A stretch of 64,000 bases of DNA from Tubiluchus corallicola (Eukaryota; Priapulida; Priapulimorpha; Priapulimorphida; Tubiluchidae): the NCBI GenBank assembly GCA_030141605.1, contig JAQGDQ010000401.1, positions 1-64,000 of the forward strand, in the 5' to 3' direction. Positions 49,993 through 62,587 of the stretch are shown here, in pieces (the first letter of the stretch is position 1; each line of letters starts with the position of its first letter). Under the pieces are notes generated by a model. The model was not told the origin of the DNA, ran no database searches, and worked only from the letters and a program-made list of their open reading frames with translations. A program made the position numbers and the translations under genes.

Positions 49993-51834
49993 AGTGTTTA
50001 TAACATACATTTTGTCATTCAGATTTTGTGAAAAACAAAAAGTTATTTATTAACTGTTCCTAATGCCACCCTATTACCCCCTACTCCCCTGATCATTCCA
50101 CCATCCACATGGGTGCATCATCACCCACTTTGGGAAAGAGTGTAGATTCTCAAAAATACTACATACTTGGAGTTAGTAACACAGCAAAACAGCTTAAATT
50201 ATACTGATAAAGCTAAAATGTGCATAGGGTACCTAGAGACTCAAACTAATCCAATATTATAGTAAGTTTATTACATATATATAAGTTGTGCAAAAAATGC
50301 ATAACATTTATCAAATGAGAGACGTAAGGCAAATGGTCAGACACCCAGCTCAAAGTCTAGAAAGTGTAACCTAGGCATTTAAACTGCTAGAATAACTAAA
50401 GGCAAAATTTATTTAACGTCGATCATTGTGAGCTGATTCATTACAGTAAGAAAGTACATTCATGCTTGAATACATTGCTCCTGCTGTAGTGTTTAAACTA
50501 AAGACATGCACTGAATAAGAAGAAATTTAGATGAATGGCAAATGATGAATAGCAAATTACCCAAATACAAGTTGTTGTGAGAAAAGTAGCTCTTGCCCCA
50601 TAAGGACCCCACTTATGCGTTTAGGACAGGTACATCTCCACGCAATCCTATTGCGTTAGCCAACTTCCTTCTGTCTGGATTCCATCATAGTCCCTACAGA
50701 GGCAGTGTGACAGGTAACATGCTCCATCTTGATAAAAAAATGGCAACTGACTTTGAACAAGGCATCAGCACTTTGTTAACCAGTAATCGTTGCACGTACC
50801 ATCATGAAGCAGTGTAAGCAAAACTAGCATCATTTCCTCATGGTGAAGTACAGGATATGTATTTTGTGCACAATTTATGGATATTTGTTTATAATATTAA
50901 TGTGTGAAACCAGAGATTAGGCTGAGCAATAAAAGACAATTGTAACTCCTCTGGTAAATGAATACAATTTGATAAAAAGCAATGTTACCTGAATAAAATG
51001 TATTTCATGATTTTGCATTATTTTGATTCATTTAATCAAAAACACAACAGTCCTTTCATGCCCAAAACCCACAATCTTTCCCAATGGAAATTACCTCCCC
51101 CCCTCCCTTCGATAAGTGCTTCAGTTTGTGCATTAGCAGCTAAGACCTTGGCATGATAGTCAGACTACTTTCGAATCTAGGAAGAACAACACTTTGTCCA
51201 ACTATGACCTGGATTATTTTGAATTTAAAAGTTAAATTTTTCTGCATAAGAGACAATATTGCATGCCTCAGATGTACCCCTACTATTGGATAAATTGTTG
51301 TTGCCTATCTCCAAAACAGTGATATCTGGTGTCACATTATAAGAAATCCCACACAGTTAAGAGCATTTGCTTGAATGCATTTAGGACAGGCAATTTTGAG
51401 CATCCCCACAAATGCTGAACATCCTCCATGAATCCCTGATTGGAAAATTCTTGATTACAAAACTTCAAGCGAGTGAAATGGCCCAAGAACAACCCTCGAC
51501 GTTGCTGTTCCTAGTTTTGCTGTTGCTTTTCTTACACTGCAGCCTCAAGTCGTAATGGAGGATCATGTTTATTACACTTGATGTTATAACAGAAAGAGTC
51601 ATCTCGGAATTCGACTATCAAAAAATACTGATACCGTGACAGTTTAGTGAGAGATGCAATGTTTATCTAAATCACAGAAGTTGACTGTTTTTATGTAATT
51701 CTCATCTTCCGAATCAACAAGGTTTAAATCTCATCTTTGCTGTTAAGGATAAAAGCAAAGATACATTTTATGAAATGTGGAAGCAAGTTAAATAACTCCT
51801 CCTTAATCGCTGTGAAAGTTTGGGAACAAAAGTC
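49993..51834. other. Intergenic, possible remainder of the DDE element
   Basis: No clear coding motif. Minus-strand fragments are broken by many stops. A weak B-box-like TTTCGAATC near 51172 could belong to another decayed SINE. Otherwise I see nothing. Confidence 0.35.
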
Positions 51835-52010
51835 ATTTCAACAAGCCCACATCACAAATAATATTACTCCTAAATTTGTTTGAAACTGTTTCTAGCTGAG
51901 CATAATGTATGAAGCCTTCTCCATTAACCTGATTTATTTTAACACAGATATGTTTGTTCATTTTATTTACACAGTCAGAGATTGACTTATTCTTCTTGTT
52001 CGGCATTTTC
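51835..52010. repeat. Diverged outlying copy of the 765-bp repeat
   Basis: Shares AATAATATTACTCCTAAATT and the TTTATTTTAACACAGATA block with the tandem copies at 53.0-55.1 kb, but the intervening part is missing. Its minus strand begins with an ATG and reads NKKNKSISDCVNKMNKHICV, similar to the open minus-strand phrase in each tandem copy. Confidence 0.65.
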
Positions 52011-53034
52011 TTCCTTTAATTAGGTAGCAATGTCAATTTTCTAAACACATAAAAATGATCACTTATGTAAACAAACTATTGTTTCAATATTATAGATGCA
52101 ACATGTTATCACTTTTTATGCAATAGTGGCACATGATGACTCATTACACCAGTTAACTCTCTATTCTAGTTTTTTTAAGAAAATGACGTCATTTTTGGTA
52201 TTTGGCGATTATAAGTACTGAAATATTTTACATCCACAGACGTCATTGAATCGGAGTTGAGTGACATTTAGGGTTCAGTGTAGCCTCCACTCGTGTAAGA
52301 ATCTACTATTAAATTTTGAACCTTGATGTAGTCGCCTTCACACATATTTTGTATTAAGCAGATTTGACTGTTCCAATATTTAACTATCATGTTTGACAGC
52401 ATTAAGTCTCTGTGTTTCCATAAAGTTCTTTTTGATGGGATCTGTTCTGATTTCTAAATCAAAAACCAAAAAATATTTGAAAAAACTATTATGGAAAATA
52501 TAAAGTTAACAAATTAATTAATACGAGTTACGTAAACTCCATAATAAAGAGTACATTGTTTACTGAACAATATGTAGCGGTTGTGTTAATGTGTAACACC
52601 TACTATTTTTACAAAGCCTTCTACACAAATTCTGGCTGCTATCGGCAAAAACTTTACTCCTGCAATTGACTTCATTTTAGGATGTTGAAACTTTTTGTAT
52701 AATACTTTCGTCATCACACGTCAAAAAATAAAAACAGAAAAGTTCAGTACCCTTCGTTATAGTCTTAAAAAGATTTTAATGTCATGACGCAAGAATTTCA
52801 GTTCTAAGTACTTTCTGGACTGCCAAACAGTAATCAAGTTTTTACTTACGTATTCAAGATATCACAAGGAAGAACGCACATCAACAAGAACTGTAACATG
52901 TTTATCTGGTCAGATATTACCAACAAGGTTGTTTATTTAAAACATCGCTAATGCAACGAAAAAATATGTAAACTAACCATTGAACTCTACATAATTTTGA
53001 TTATTTCACAACGTGGTATAATGATGTTTTATGT
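52011..53034. other. Intergenic between repeat copies
   Basis: AT-rich, no coding motif, no clear match to the tandem unit on either side. Confidence 0.4.
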
Positions 53035-55075
53035 AGTTTTCATTAAAACTGTTTCCTGTTCTGCATGATGTATGACGCCTTTCTTGAGCTAAACACATAA
53101 AAACTTAAAATGCCCTCCTCTGCATACAATTGTTATCATGCACATTTTGCAACTCATTAACTGAACTAAATTAATCATCTAACACAAAAAAATGAAATTT
53201 TGAAAAATTCCACACAGGCCTATAATAACAGTAATCTTCACGGTTGTGTATCAGGTTTCAAATGCCAAAAAGGTGTCAGGCACTCAATTCACCGTAGTTA
53301 TTTTAACACTGATATGTTTGTTCATTTTATGTGTGCTGTCCAGGATTGACTTATTCTTATTGAATATGATCACCATCAACTGGAGAACCATCTTGAAATA
53401 TCCATGATACAAATCTTTTTCTTTTCTATTTTGAGTGTAAAAGTGTGAATCTTGGTTGTTTGCACTGCTGAACAAGTAACAGAGCCACAGTGCAAACAGA
53501 CCATCTGATTCCAGTTCATTTGATTGATCTGTAAGTTGCTAGTGATCTATAGATGTCTATACACTTTTTAGTAAGCTTTCAGATTGAGCAGCATAGTTCC
53601 AGCATAGTTCTACACCTCCTCTGGTCTTTGCTGCCATACACATTCGGTAGGCTGTGTCAAATCGTGAAATCTTCGTCCTTTGTAATTACGCATACTCGGA
53701 CACTCATCTTGCCATAAAATAAACAACATTTTAAAATTTTACAATCCGAAAACTTAGACACCACATTGTTCAAGCCCACACCCTGAATAATATTACTCCT
53801 AAATTTGCTCAAAACTACTTCTAGTTTACATTATTGTATGGTACTTTCTTGAGCTAAACACACAAAAACTTAAAATGGTCTTCTCAGCATACGATTCTTA
53901 TCATGCACATTCTGCTACTCATTAGCTGAACTAAATTAATTGTCTAACACAAAAAATGGAATTTTGCAAAAGAAAGGAAAAGCCTGCAAATGCCTCTGTG
54001 TACAATAACAGCAATCTTCACAGTTGCGCATCTGATCACAAACGCCAAGTGGCTCATTCCATTCCCAATATTTATTTTAACACAAATACTTTTGTTCACT
54101 TTATTTACTAAGTCCAAGATTAATTTATTCTTATCGAATATGATCACCATCAACCCGAGAACCTTGAAAACATACATGATACAAATCTTTCCTTTTCAGT
54201 TTGGAGTGTGAATTTTGGCTGTTTACACTGCTGGACAACTAACTGAGCCACAGTGCAATCAGACCATCTGATTCCTATTCATTTGATTGATCTGTAAGCT
54301 GCTAGTGATCTATAGATGTCTACACACTTTTGTAGTAAGCTTTTAGATTGAGCAGCATAATTCCAAATAGTTCTAGCATTGTTCTACACCTCTTCTGGTC
54401 TTTACTGCCATGCATAGTCGGTAGGCTGTGTCAAATCCTTAAATCTTCGTCCTTTGTAATTACGCATACTCAGACACTCATCTTGCCATAAAATAAACAA
54501 CATTTTAAAATTTTACAATACGAAACTTAGACACCACATTGTTCAAGCCCACACCATGAATAATATTACTCCTAAATTTGTTCAAAACTGTTTCTAGTTC
54601 AGCATAATGTATGGTACTTTCTTGAGCTAAACACCCAAAAACTTAAAATGGTCTTCTCATCATACGATTGTTATCATGCACATTCTGCATCTCATTAGCT
54701 GAATAAATTAATTGTCTAACACAAAAGGCTGAAATTTGCTAAAGAAAGAAAAAGCCTGCAAATGCTTCTGCATACTATAACAGCAAACTTCACGGTTGCG
54801 CATCAGATCACAAACGCCAAGCGGTACATTCCCTTCCCAATATTTATTTTAACACAGATACTTTTGTTCACTTTATTTACTAAGTCCAAGATTAACTTAT
54901 TCTTATCGAATATGATCGCCATCAACTGGAGACCCTTCTTGAAAATGTATATGATACAAATCTTTTCCTTTTCAGTTCAGAGTGTGAATCTTGGTTGTTT
55001 GCACTGCTGGACAACTAACTGACCATCTGATTCCTATTCATTTGATCGATCTATAAGCTGCTAGTGGTTGCAAAT
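53035..55075. repeat. Tandem array, three copies of about 765 bp
   Basis: Anchor words recur at constant spacing. GAGCTAAACAC-type sites are at 53086, 53851 and 54623 (steps 765 and 772). CCATCTGATTCC is at 53501, 54264 and 55023 (steps 763 and 759). The copies are similar but carry many substitutions and small indels. The minus strand of each copy contains a related phrase around NKVNKSICVKI, suggesting the unit came from something once coding, perhaps a transposon. Confidence 0.85.
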
Positions 55076-57270
55076 GCCCAGATGAGTTACAGAAGCTGGT
55101 TCTACGGTCTCCCAAAATTTCTTTTTTCAGAGTGCATATACAGGGTTTGGTAGTCTTGATCGTCTCAAGAAGCTGACTGGGAGGTATCCTGGAAATTCTG
55201 ATATTTACACACTGTCTTGAATTAGTGATATTTTCCAAAACTACAACTTTTTATCACTATTACTTAGCTTTGTGAAGGATGAGTTTGTAGAGGACAGGAA
55301 GTACGTCTGTAATGTAAACATATTTCATTTGAGGAGAACTAAGTGGATGGTAGATAGCCTTTTGCTAAGAGGCATGATTGCACTAAGTGATAGTACAAAA
55401 CAATTACATCAAAATATTGCTGAAACAATGAAGAATCTATCATGCACCAAGTATTGCCTCGCACGTTTTGCACAATCTCACACTTGACGTGTTGATAGGA
55501 GTGGGAAGTTGAAAGATCAGTGTCGAACTCAAGATCCTCCAATGCATCATGCAAATGTCTCATATGGTTGTCTTTGAATACCAAACAATGGGATGTTCTT
55601 TGTTTTCTTATCTTTGCTTTGCATTGTAGGATACCTCCAAACATAGAAGTGTTGAGGTCAAGCGAATCCCGAAGTTTTCAGTTTTGTTATTCAAATCCTC
55701 ATGATTGCAGATGTTGTAAGATAGTGTGAAGTTTCTCCTATAAGTATTGAACTTATATAAGTAATTGACTTTCTATTGTTTCAGCTATACTTTGATGTAA
55801 TAAATTGTTCTTTACTATTACTTTTTGTTTTTGTACTCCCATAGGAAAAGGTTATGTAAAACCCAGGACTGCAAAAAAGTTGGCATTATACTGAGATTGG
55901 CTTCATAACATGGTGAATTAATACATACATGTCTATGCAAATATAGACATTTTGTTTTGCTAAAAAATTTTGCATTAAGTGAGGTTTGCATTATAAAGGC
56001 GGGTGTTATAACAAAGTTTGACTGTAGCACTAATTTAGCTGATGAAGCTCATGAGACTGAAAGCTACCAACAGAAAACAAACTGAGACTTTATTTTGTAA
56101 ACTTCATAGCTAAATTGAAAAGCAATTTTCAACCACCGTTATCTCATGACCCAATTTCACGGTGGGACCCCTCTTGGCCACACTGTTTTGCAGTCAGAAT
56201 TTTTTAATGTAGTTTATGTTACACAAATTGATAAATTTAAACTAAGTTTTATACCCAACTTCTTTTTTTTCTGTTATTCATTTTTCTGTATGTGTATGTG
56301 TATGGCATTTTAACTTTTACAGTTTGAACCAGTGTTCATGTCTGCAGTCTTCCGTGAAATGTCTGAATATATAAGACTTGATTTGTCTAGCATTTTCTCA
56401 TTGTGAAACCACCCCTTTTAACAGATCTGGTTTTTAAAGGCAATTTATGAAAAGTCAGTCCAGGAATTGATATTCTCTGTCTGTGATATTCTCCAGTACA
56501 CTGTACGACACTACGCAGGCATCCCAGCAATTTTCCAGTCTGTGACAAGCACTCGATAACAATAAAGTCACTTAGGCCTATACCTATAGACAAAATGACC
56601 ACAGACCTGCTAAGACCACATATCTATCCACATCAAACGGAACCACACCAGGAGTTATCATGATGAACTTAGCCAGGATTTTGCTTTTCCTCCACTCTTA
56701 AGCCTGTCAAACTCTTTAAACGTGTTTCTCATTTCATCTCTCTAGATGACACTACTTTTTCTGATAGGTAAATTACTGTCTTTTCGGACAAAGACCACCA
56801 CTCCGAGGTTGCAATGGCTCACATCTACCAATCAGTGAGAGCAGCAGCTCAAAAAGTATGTCTACTCATCCAACATGCTCCCCTCATGATTTTTAAACTG
56901 AAATTCAAAATAACTTGAAATTGAAAATGACACTGATTAATCCGAAATATCATAGGGTCCGTATGTGGCCATACAGAAATAAGTGATGCATTCTCAAAAC
57001 TGACAATACCATTAAGATGCCACATATGATCGAATTTTTACAAAAAAAAATAGATAGATTAAACTGTGACAATTCTGAGTGAAAATTAAAAAAGCTGCAA
57101 AAATTTCCATTAATTAGTAATGCACACTTACGAAACGCCATGAAGGTGGGCACAGTTTTCAAAAATGACTGCAAACCAAATTTGTTTGGTGTTGGATAAC
57201 AATAATTATTTCCTTTCCTTTTTAGGTGAGATGTTCTAAGCTTGTAAACTTTGTGGTAATCTCAATATTG
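55076..57270. other. Intergenic; pogo-like end at about 56024
   Basis: The sequence ...TTATAACAAAGTTTGACTG|TA at 56008-56026 resembles the right end of a Tc1/pogo-class element whose left end was not found. The short open frames at 55272-55729 lack recognisable motifs. Confidence 0.35.
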
Positions 57271-57285
57271 TACTTTCTAATTCCT

Positions 57286-57480
57286 TTCGCTGATCCTGTC
57301 CTGTCCTGTTCTATTCTCTGTTCGGTTGTGGTCTGCTCTACTCCACTCAATTTCACCCTACTTTGTTGTTTCATTATGTCCTGTCCTTTCTGTTCCACTC
57401 TGTTCGGTTCTGTTCCGCCCTGTTCTCTTCCGTTCTGTTCTGTTTTGTTTCGTTCATTCTATTCTAATCTGTTCTATTTT
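57286..57480. repeat. Degenerate (CTGTT/CTGTC)n pentamer-like repeat
   Basis: A pyrimidine-biased tract built of variants of CTGTC, CTGTT and TTCTG. The 110-codon open frame across it (57226-57558) is composition-driven. Confidence 0.75.
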
Positions 57481-57559
57481 TTGCTGTTTGTCATAATGGC
57501 TTCACTCTTCCTGCTTTATGATATTTGTCCAAATATCCTCTGTTTCACTAGGCCGTGAC

Positions 57560-59742
57560 TTTTTATGTGACAATCTGGACTCTCTGGACTTATTAGACGT
57601 GCTCCTTGGTCCGAAAGGTTCAACCTAGGTCTTTGCTCCCAAGCCCTGAGATGTTAAGACAATTAGACGTATAGTGGACCCCCAACTACATGTGTATTGA
57701 GATTGCTACTAGCCAAGATATTTACCAACACGCTACAAACAGTTAAATCTGCCATTAATACTACTAATTGAGGGAATATGGTGCATTGTGTCTGTCGATT
57801 GAAATAATCGCCTAAATTCTGATTATATAGAGGCATTGACGCGGACAAACACTTGTTCCTTCATTTGTACTATATTTTTACTATTGCGCGTTATATGTAG
57901 ATGGTTTATCATGATACTCTCATCATACTGGCAGCCATAGCGGTGCTTATTTCAGTATGGTTTTACACTATTCAAATCAATGGAAGCCTGTTGTAGTTAC
58001 ACATTTTTATATTGCCAACATATATATATATATATATATATATATTGCATTTGCTTGTCTAGTTTCAACCTATAATCAAGTTAATCACATCGTCTGCTTG
58101 GATTTATTTATTTAGTTATGGTAAACATTCATGATATGCTGGTAGCATTAAACAACATTGACAATTTCAGGTACCATAGTAGTATCAGGTACAGAAACAG
58201 TTATAGATGCTGACTCTGCCAGAAGTTCTGAGCTAATCTACTGGGCAAGTGTTGAACATGTATTTCAATAAATCTGCCCTTTAAAATACCTGTGTACTTT
58301 CGGTTGCTATCCTAGATAATGAAGTAACGCTTTCTGTGTGATTTATACTGTATTTGTGTATATGTGCCATTTCTACCACAAGTCTCAATAATTACTCTAA
58401 AAGGGATTCGTCAAGGAGACCTGTGCTCCGAGCCAGTGTTGTATGCTATCGCTCAGCTGTTTTCATCTACATGAATTTACTATAGATTTTTCCGGTTCCT
58501 ATTTCATCAAAGAGCCTAGAAAAATAGTTCTGTAGCTTAAACGCACACTCCAAGAACGCGATAAAACCAAAACTCCAAACAAGTGAATTAAAATAAACAA
58601 GCTCCCTGCTTTAGAGGTTTAATTCGAAATTTCCAGCATACAGGACAGTTTATTGTGATAATATATGAAGTCTTTCAAACAAGAACGTTTTTCACAGAAA
58701 CATGGGCCGAAATAAGGCACCGTTATATTGACAGTTACATTTTTGCAGTGAATTCGAATACGTGTTGGAAGATGATTATTAAAAGTTGATGTTAGTGGCA
58801 AGTGCCAAACTTTATAAGTCACAACGAAACGAACAAAAAGTTAATATAACATATAACAATTAAAACCAGCCAATTGACTTTGCACTTTCTGGTTTTTCAC
58901 CTTATAGTTTGAATCGCATTATTAAGAACATTTATAATCCTTCTACAATATTCATTAATCAGATTCATTGTTAACGTCTTGGACGCCAAGTCGAAACTGC
59001 AGCCCAGATCTGTCACTGAGAGGTGCAGTCAAGGACAACACAAGTGATTTGATTTCAGTGTAGTAGACACCACCACACTCATGTACTCGTCCGCACAAGC
59101 ACTAATTCGTGTCAATGAGACCCACATGTATAACAGTCAAGTCGAATGACTCGAACTTCTCTAGTTTTTTCACAATATTTTTCTTAGGCGTGGTATGTTG
59201 CATGCACTCATGATTTTCGATCGATATGAGACAGTTGATGTCAATGTACTGTGCCACTGAATCGCGAAGAAAATCTAACAGTCTTAAGATTGGCTCTCAT
59301 CATGTGCTGTCTTAGATGGCTGCAGCGGGGTCCATTTGCATTAGTGTCTGGGAGCTCATGTCATTGCTCACCGCATTTTTTGTTATACTTCATGTTATTT
59401 TTAGAAAAAATTAAAGACGTACTCTCTACATCTGCAACAATGAAAAAAATGTAGTCGACTGTTACTAGAAACTCGTTTAGCAAGATCAAATTTAGTTAAT
59501 TTAATGGAATTATCTTTCCAAACAATAATGTGGAACTGTTAAAAATTATTGAAAATTTTCTTTTTTATGTGAAAAATATTGTAAAATACTTAGTTTTAGT
59601 GAATGGTTTTTACAACATTCAGTTTCAAAACATCGTAGCAGTTAGTACTATTACAGTATTTGACGAAAATGGTTTGATTTAGATTTTGTAAATTCAGACG
59701 TAGGACATTTTAGAGTATAATGTGTAATTAAAACCAAAACAC
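57560..59742. other. Intergenic; (TA)n at 58019-58046
   Basis: A (TA)n run at about 58019-58046. A minus-strand open frame at 58619-58822 contains several Cys residues (YFGPCFCEKRSC) but has no start ATG at its head and no recognised family; it might be an isolated exon. Nothing else. Confidence 0.35.
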
Positions 59743-60487
59743 TTAGTGATTTCTGCCCCTATTTTGCTGCTGCTGAAACTGTCTTTGTACCGGTCTGTGT
59801 CGTCGTCGTCTGATTTTGTTTCTGAAAGGTATGTGTTGTCTGTTGTTGTTCTGATGATGTTGATGATGATGTTGTTGTTGCTGTTGCTGTTGATGTAAAA
59901 GTTGCTGCTGGTGGTGGTGTTGTTGTTCTAGCTGCTGTTGTTGCATATTTGAAATTCTATCTATTTGTGTTTGCATATAACCCATAAATTGAATTTTTGT
60001 TGCTGATGTGAATGTTCGTGTTCATGTTGTTGCTGTTGTTGTGCCTGTTGTTGCTGTTGTTGTGCTTGTTCTTCCTGCTGCTGTGGTTCTGCATGTTGTA
60101 GGGCTTGCTGTTGTTGTTGTAACTCCTGTTCTTGTTGTTCCTTTTCCTGTCTGTTTACGTTGTCCAGTCTGTATCTTGGGTGTTCTGTGGGTCTATTGAT
60201 GTTTAATCCCTCGAATTTCTGTAACATAGACGTATTTTTGTGAAAAAAACAAAGATTTTTCAAAACAACGTGGAAAATTATTTTTTATTTCACTTAGATT
60301 CATTTTAAGTCCGACATGTTATTCATAAAACTTTAGACTTAAATTTTGTATGTTTTAGATCATCATTTTAGATATTTTCTCTTTGATAATAAATGTTAAT
60401 GCATAGTATTTGCTAGAATGTTTATATTACCTTAACAAATTCTAAGTTTTTGTTCACCTTCACTCCCCACACTGGCACCATGGACAT
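59743..60487 (-). CDS. Gln/His-rich protein, two exons, with one frameshift
   Basis: Exon A (60487-60431) begins ATGTCCATGGTG and ends at a donor GTTAAG|gtaata; exon B starts at 60218 after TATGTTACAG in matching phase 0. It continues KFEGLNINRPTEHPRYRLDN and then a poly-Gln region with Glu, Ala and HEHEHSH. At about 59990-60005 the frame must shift by one base to continue into IDRISNMQQQQLEQQHHH and a basic end (RRRRHRP ... NRGRNH) stopping at 59743. Upstream of the ATG the same frame stays open for 14 more hydrophobic codons (VITFLCVF), which together with FMSMVPVWG look like a signal peptide. The true start may therefore lie in another exon. The frameshift may be a real mutation, an allele or a sequencing error. 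Function unknown; secreted low-complexity proteins of this kind occur in silks, adhesives and matrices. Confidence 0.55.
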
Positions 60488-60530
60488 GAATACACAGAGG
60501 AAAGTTATTACAAAAATACTTATAATTGTT

Positions 60531-61030
60531 CATAAAGGTTTCAAGAAAATAATTTAATAGCTAAAAAATTTAATATAGTAAAAATATTTTATCTATATAT
60601 TACTAAGCAAAATACTTGGAAAAACATCACAGACATGTGATCGGTAAATCAGGATAAATTTACAGTTGCAATAAAATTTACTTGCAACAAAATAAAAACT
60701 GTTGTGAATAATACTAAACGCTCACAGCCTAGTGGAGAAATTTTGAAAAAAATTACAATGAGGACTTACGATGAAACGAAGCAAATTGATCCGAAATAAG
60801 ATGGTTAGCGAAATATTAAAAAAAAGCACTGACTTGTTTGAAGTCTAATTCCGAAATGACGATATAAGTTCCAATTTCGTACCACGCATTGTTTACATTT
60901 GTAAAATAATGGGTTAAATGAAAAGCAAATTAATAATTATATATAGGTCACTAACAATCAATTCCTTTATATATCAAGAGTAATTTTATTTCATTAAACA
61001 TTGTTGGTGGTATAATATTTGGCAATAGCA
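60531..61030. other. Upstream region of the Gln/His-rich gene
   Basis: AT-rich. A possible untranslated first exon with donor TTTCATC|gtaagt on the minus strand lies at about 60772, unproven. Confidence 0.3.
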
Positions 61031-61935
61031 TCTATATATTAATCGGTGGTATATATTTCGTATATATTAATTTCGGTGGTATTTATATATACATTTATAT
61101 ATATATATATAATAATGTATATTATATGTATTATATGTATAATATATAATATATATATATTATAGTTATATTTACATTTCGCGGAAGGGCCACCAATACA
61201 CACTAGAAGCATTTTCCCGGACCCTACCACGCAAATTTTGCAGAAAACTGCTTAAACAGCCGCTAGAAAAACTCAATTTGTGCAACTGTTTGGGCATGCT
61301 GGGAAAAAATAAACACATTCGCAGAAAGAGGGCGAAACAGTCTACGAAGTGCTGGTGGTTTCACTAGGTGAGATGTATACTGGATGAAATAGGATGGGTG
61401 TATTTCGAAAGTTCTTTTTCTACCCCCTGTGCTGCACGCTATCTGGAACATCGATTGTCTTTGTGTTTGAGAAATTTTGCGGCTGTTCCAGGCATTGTGT
61501 CCACCCGTCATTCTACAGTGTTATAGATTTTACAAATAAATAAGTTCTGTTAACTTATTATCATCTGCGAAGCAGCAAAACAAAGCTATGTGAAAAATAT
61601 TTTGAATGGTTTTGCTGTGTTGCTGTACTGTTGGTGTTGTAGGTGTCGTCATCGTTGTCGTCATCATCATCTTCTTCAACATCATGATCACCGTATGAAG
61701 TGGTTGGTGTGGTGTGAATGGTGTGCTGTGGGTGTTGTGTTGTGGATGGTGTCGTGGAGTGAGGTGGTGTGGTGGGTGTGGTGTAGTTTGGTCTGGGTGG
61801 TGTGGTGTGGGTGATGTGGTGTGGGTTGTTGTTGTGAGTTTATGCGCAAAATTCTTTTGCGGGGTTTGGCTAGTCTATATATTAATTTCAGTGGTATGGG
61901 CTTAATATATATATATATATAAGATTCAAGGCTAC
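61030..61935. repeat. Repeat-rich tract: TA runs, ATTAATTTC(G/A)GTGGTAT copies, TGTGG-rich DNA
   Basis: ATTAATTTCGGTGGTAT near 61066 recurs as ATTAATTTCAGTGGTAT near 61881. A shorter version is at 61038. Between them are TA-rich runs (61080-61165) and a TGTGG/GGTGT-rich tract (61700-61830). Confidence 0.7.
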
Positions 61936-62587
61936 AGCTCCGACGGCGGCACCATTTGCGGTGGCCTATATATCAAGCGAAAGGTCTCGATGTAGTGTCG
62001 TGCCATTGATGGTTTATTTTTCGAATCGGGCCCACCCGGACGAACGAGGGGCCAAAAATGGCCATTGTTCGCGCGTTTTTTGCAAAACGTATACCTCTTA
62101 TTTCTGAAGAATGTCAATGGGCCGGGGGCGGTGCCAACTATCCATAGATAGCCCGTTCAGCGGTGGGTGTAGTAGGCGTACTTAGAATTTGCGAGAAGGC
62201 CACAGCGTCCCTTAACAGTGCAGAAAAACGTTCTAGCGGCGCCTGGTGGGACTCTCGAAGGGAGATGTATAACTCTTCAGAAAGAGGAAGGACTACATGA
62301 TGATGTGGACTATATTTTAGGTCAGGTCCGCCAAGAGGAGTGTCGATGAGTTAATTAGAGGTTCTATTTTCTGCAATTTTCGTTGGGAAAACTGCTGACG
62401 CAAAGTCATTGTTCTGACGTCATCCATTATACTCTGTCTATAACCTTTTAACTTTAATTCACTAAAAGCTGTTGCTGCCGGCTTTGCGTTAGGTAAATAA
62501 ACTAACACTAGGTAGAATGTTCGCGCATTGTTGATAAGTGAATTTATGCGCAAAATATTTTGCGAGGCCTTTGCTAGTGTCTATAAA
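61835..62587. repeat. Pair of about 50-bp direct repeats flanking less AT-rich DNA
   Basis: TTTATGCGCAAAATTCTTTT and the following TGGCTAGTCTAT at 61839-61880 match TTTATGCGCAAAATATTTTG and the following TGCTAGTGTCTAT at 62545-62585, about 700 bp apart. The enclosed segment from 61930 on is visibly richer in G and C than the surroundings, and I recognise no product in it. Confidence 0.6.

Noticed and set aside
53035-55075. CRISPR array or satellite centromere
   Set aside because: The unit is about 765 bp with three diverged copies in a eukaryotic genome; there are no short regular repeats with unique spacers.
57226-57558. 110-codon Cys/Ser/Phe-rich ORF
   Set aside because: It lies over a degenerate pyrimidine-rich pentamer repeat, and its composition follows directly from that.
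58619-58822. Cys-containing minus-strand ORF
   Set aside because: It starts with GTG rather than ATG and has no identifiable acceptor or family; kept only as a remark in the intergenic entry.
61590-61905. Trp/Val/Cys-rich overlapping ORFs
   Set aside because: They are products of a TGTGG/GGTGT-rich low-complexity tract.
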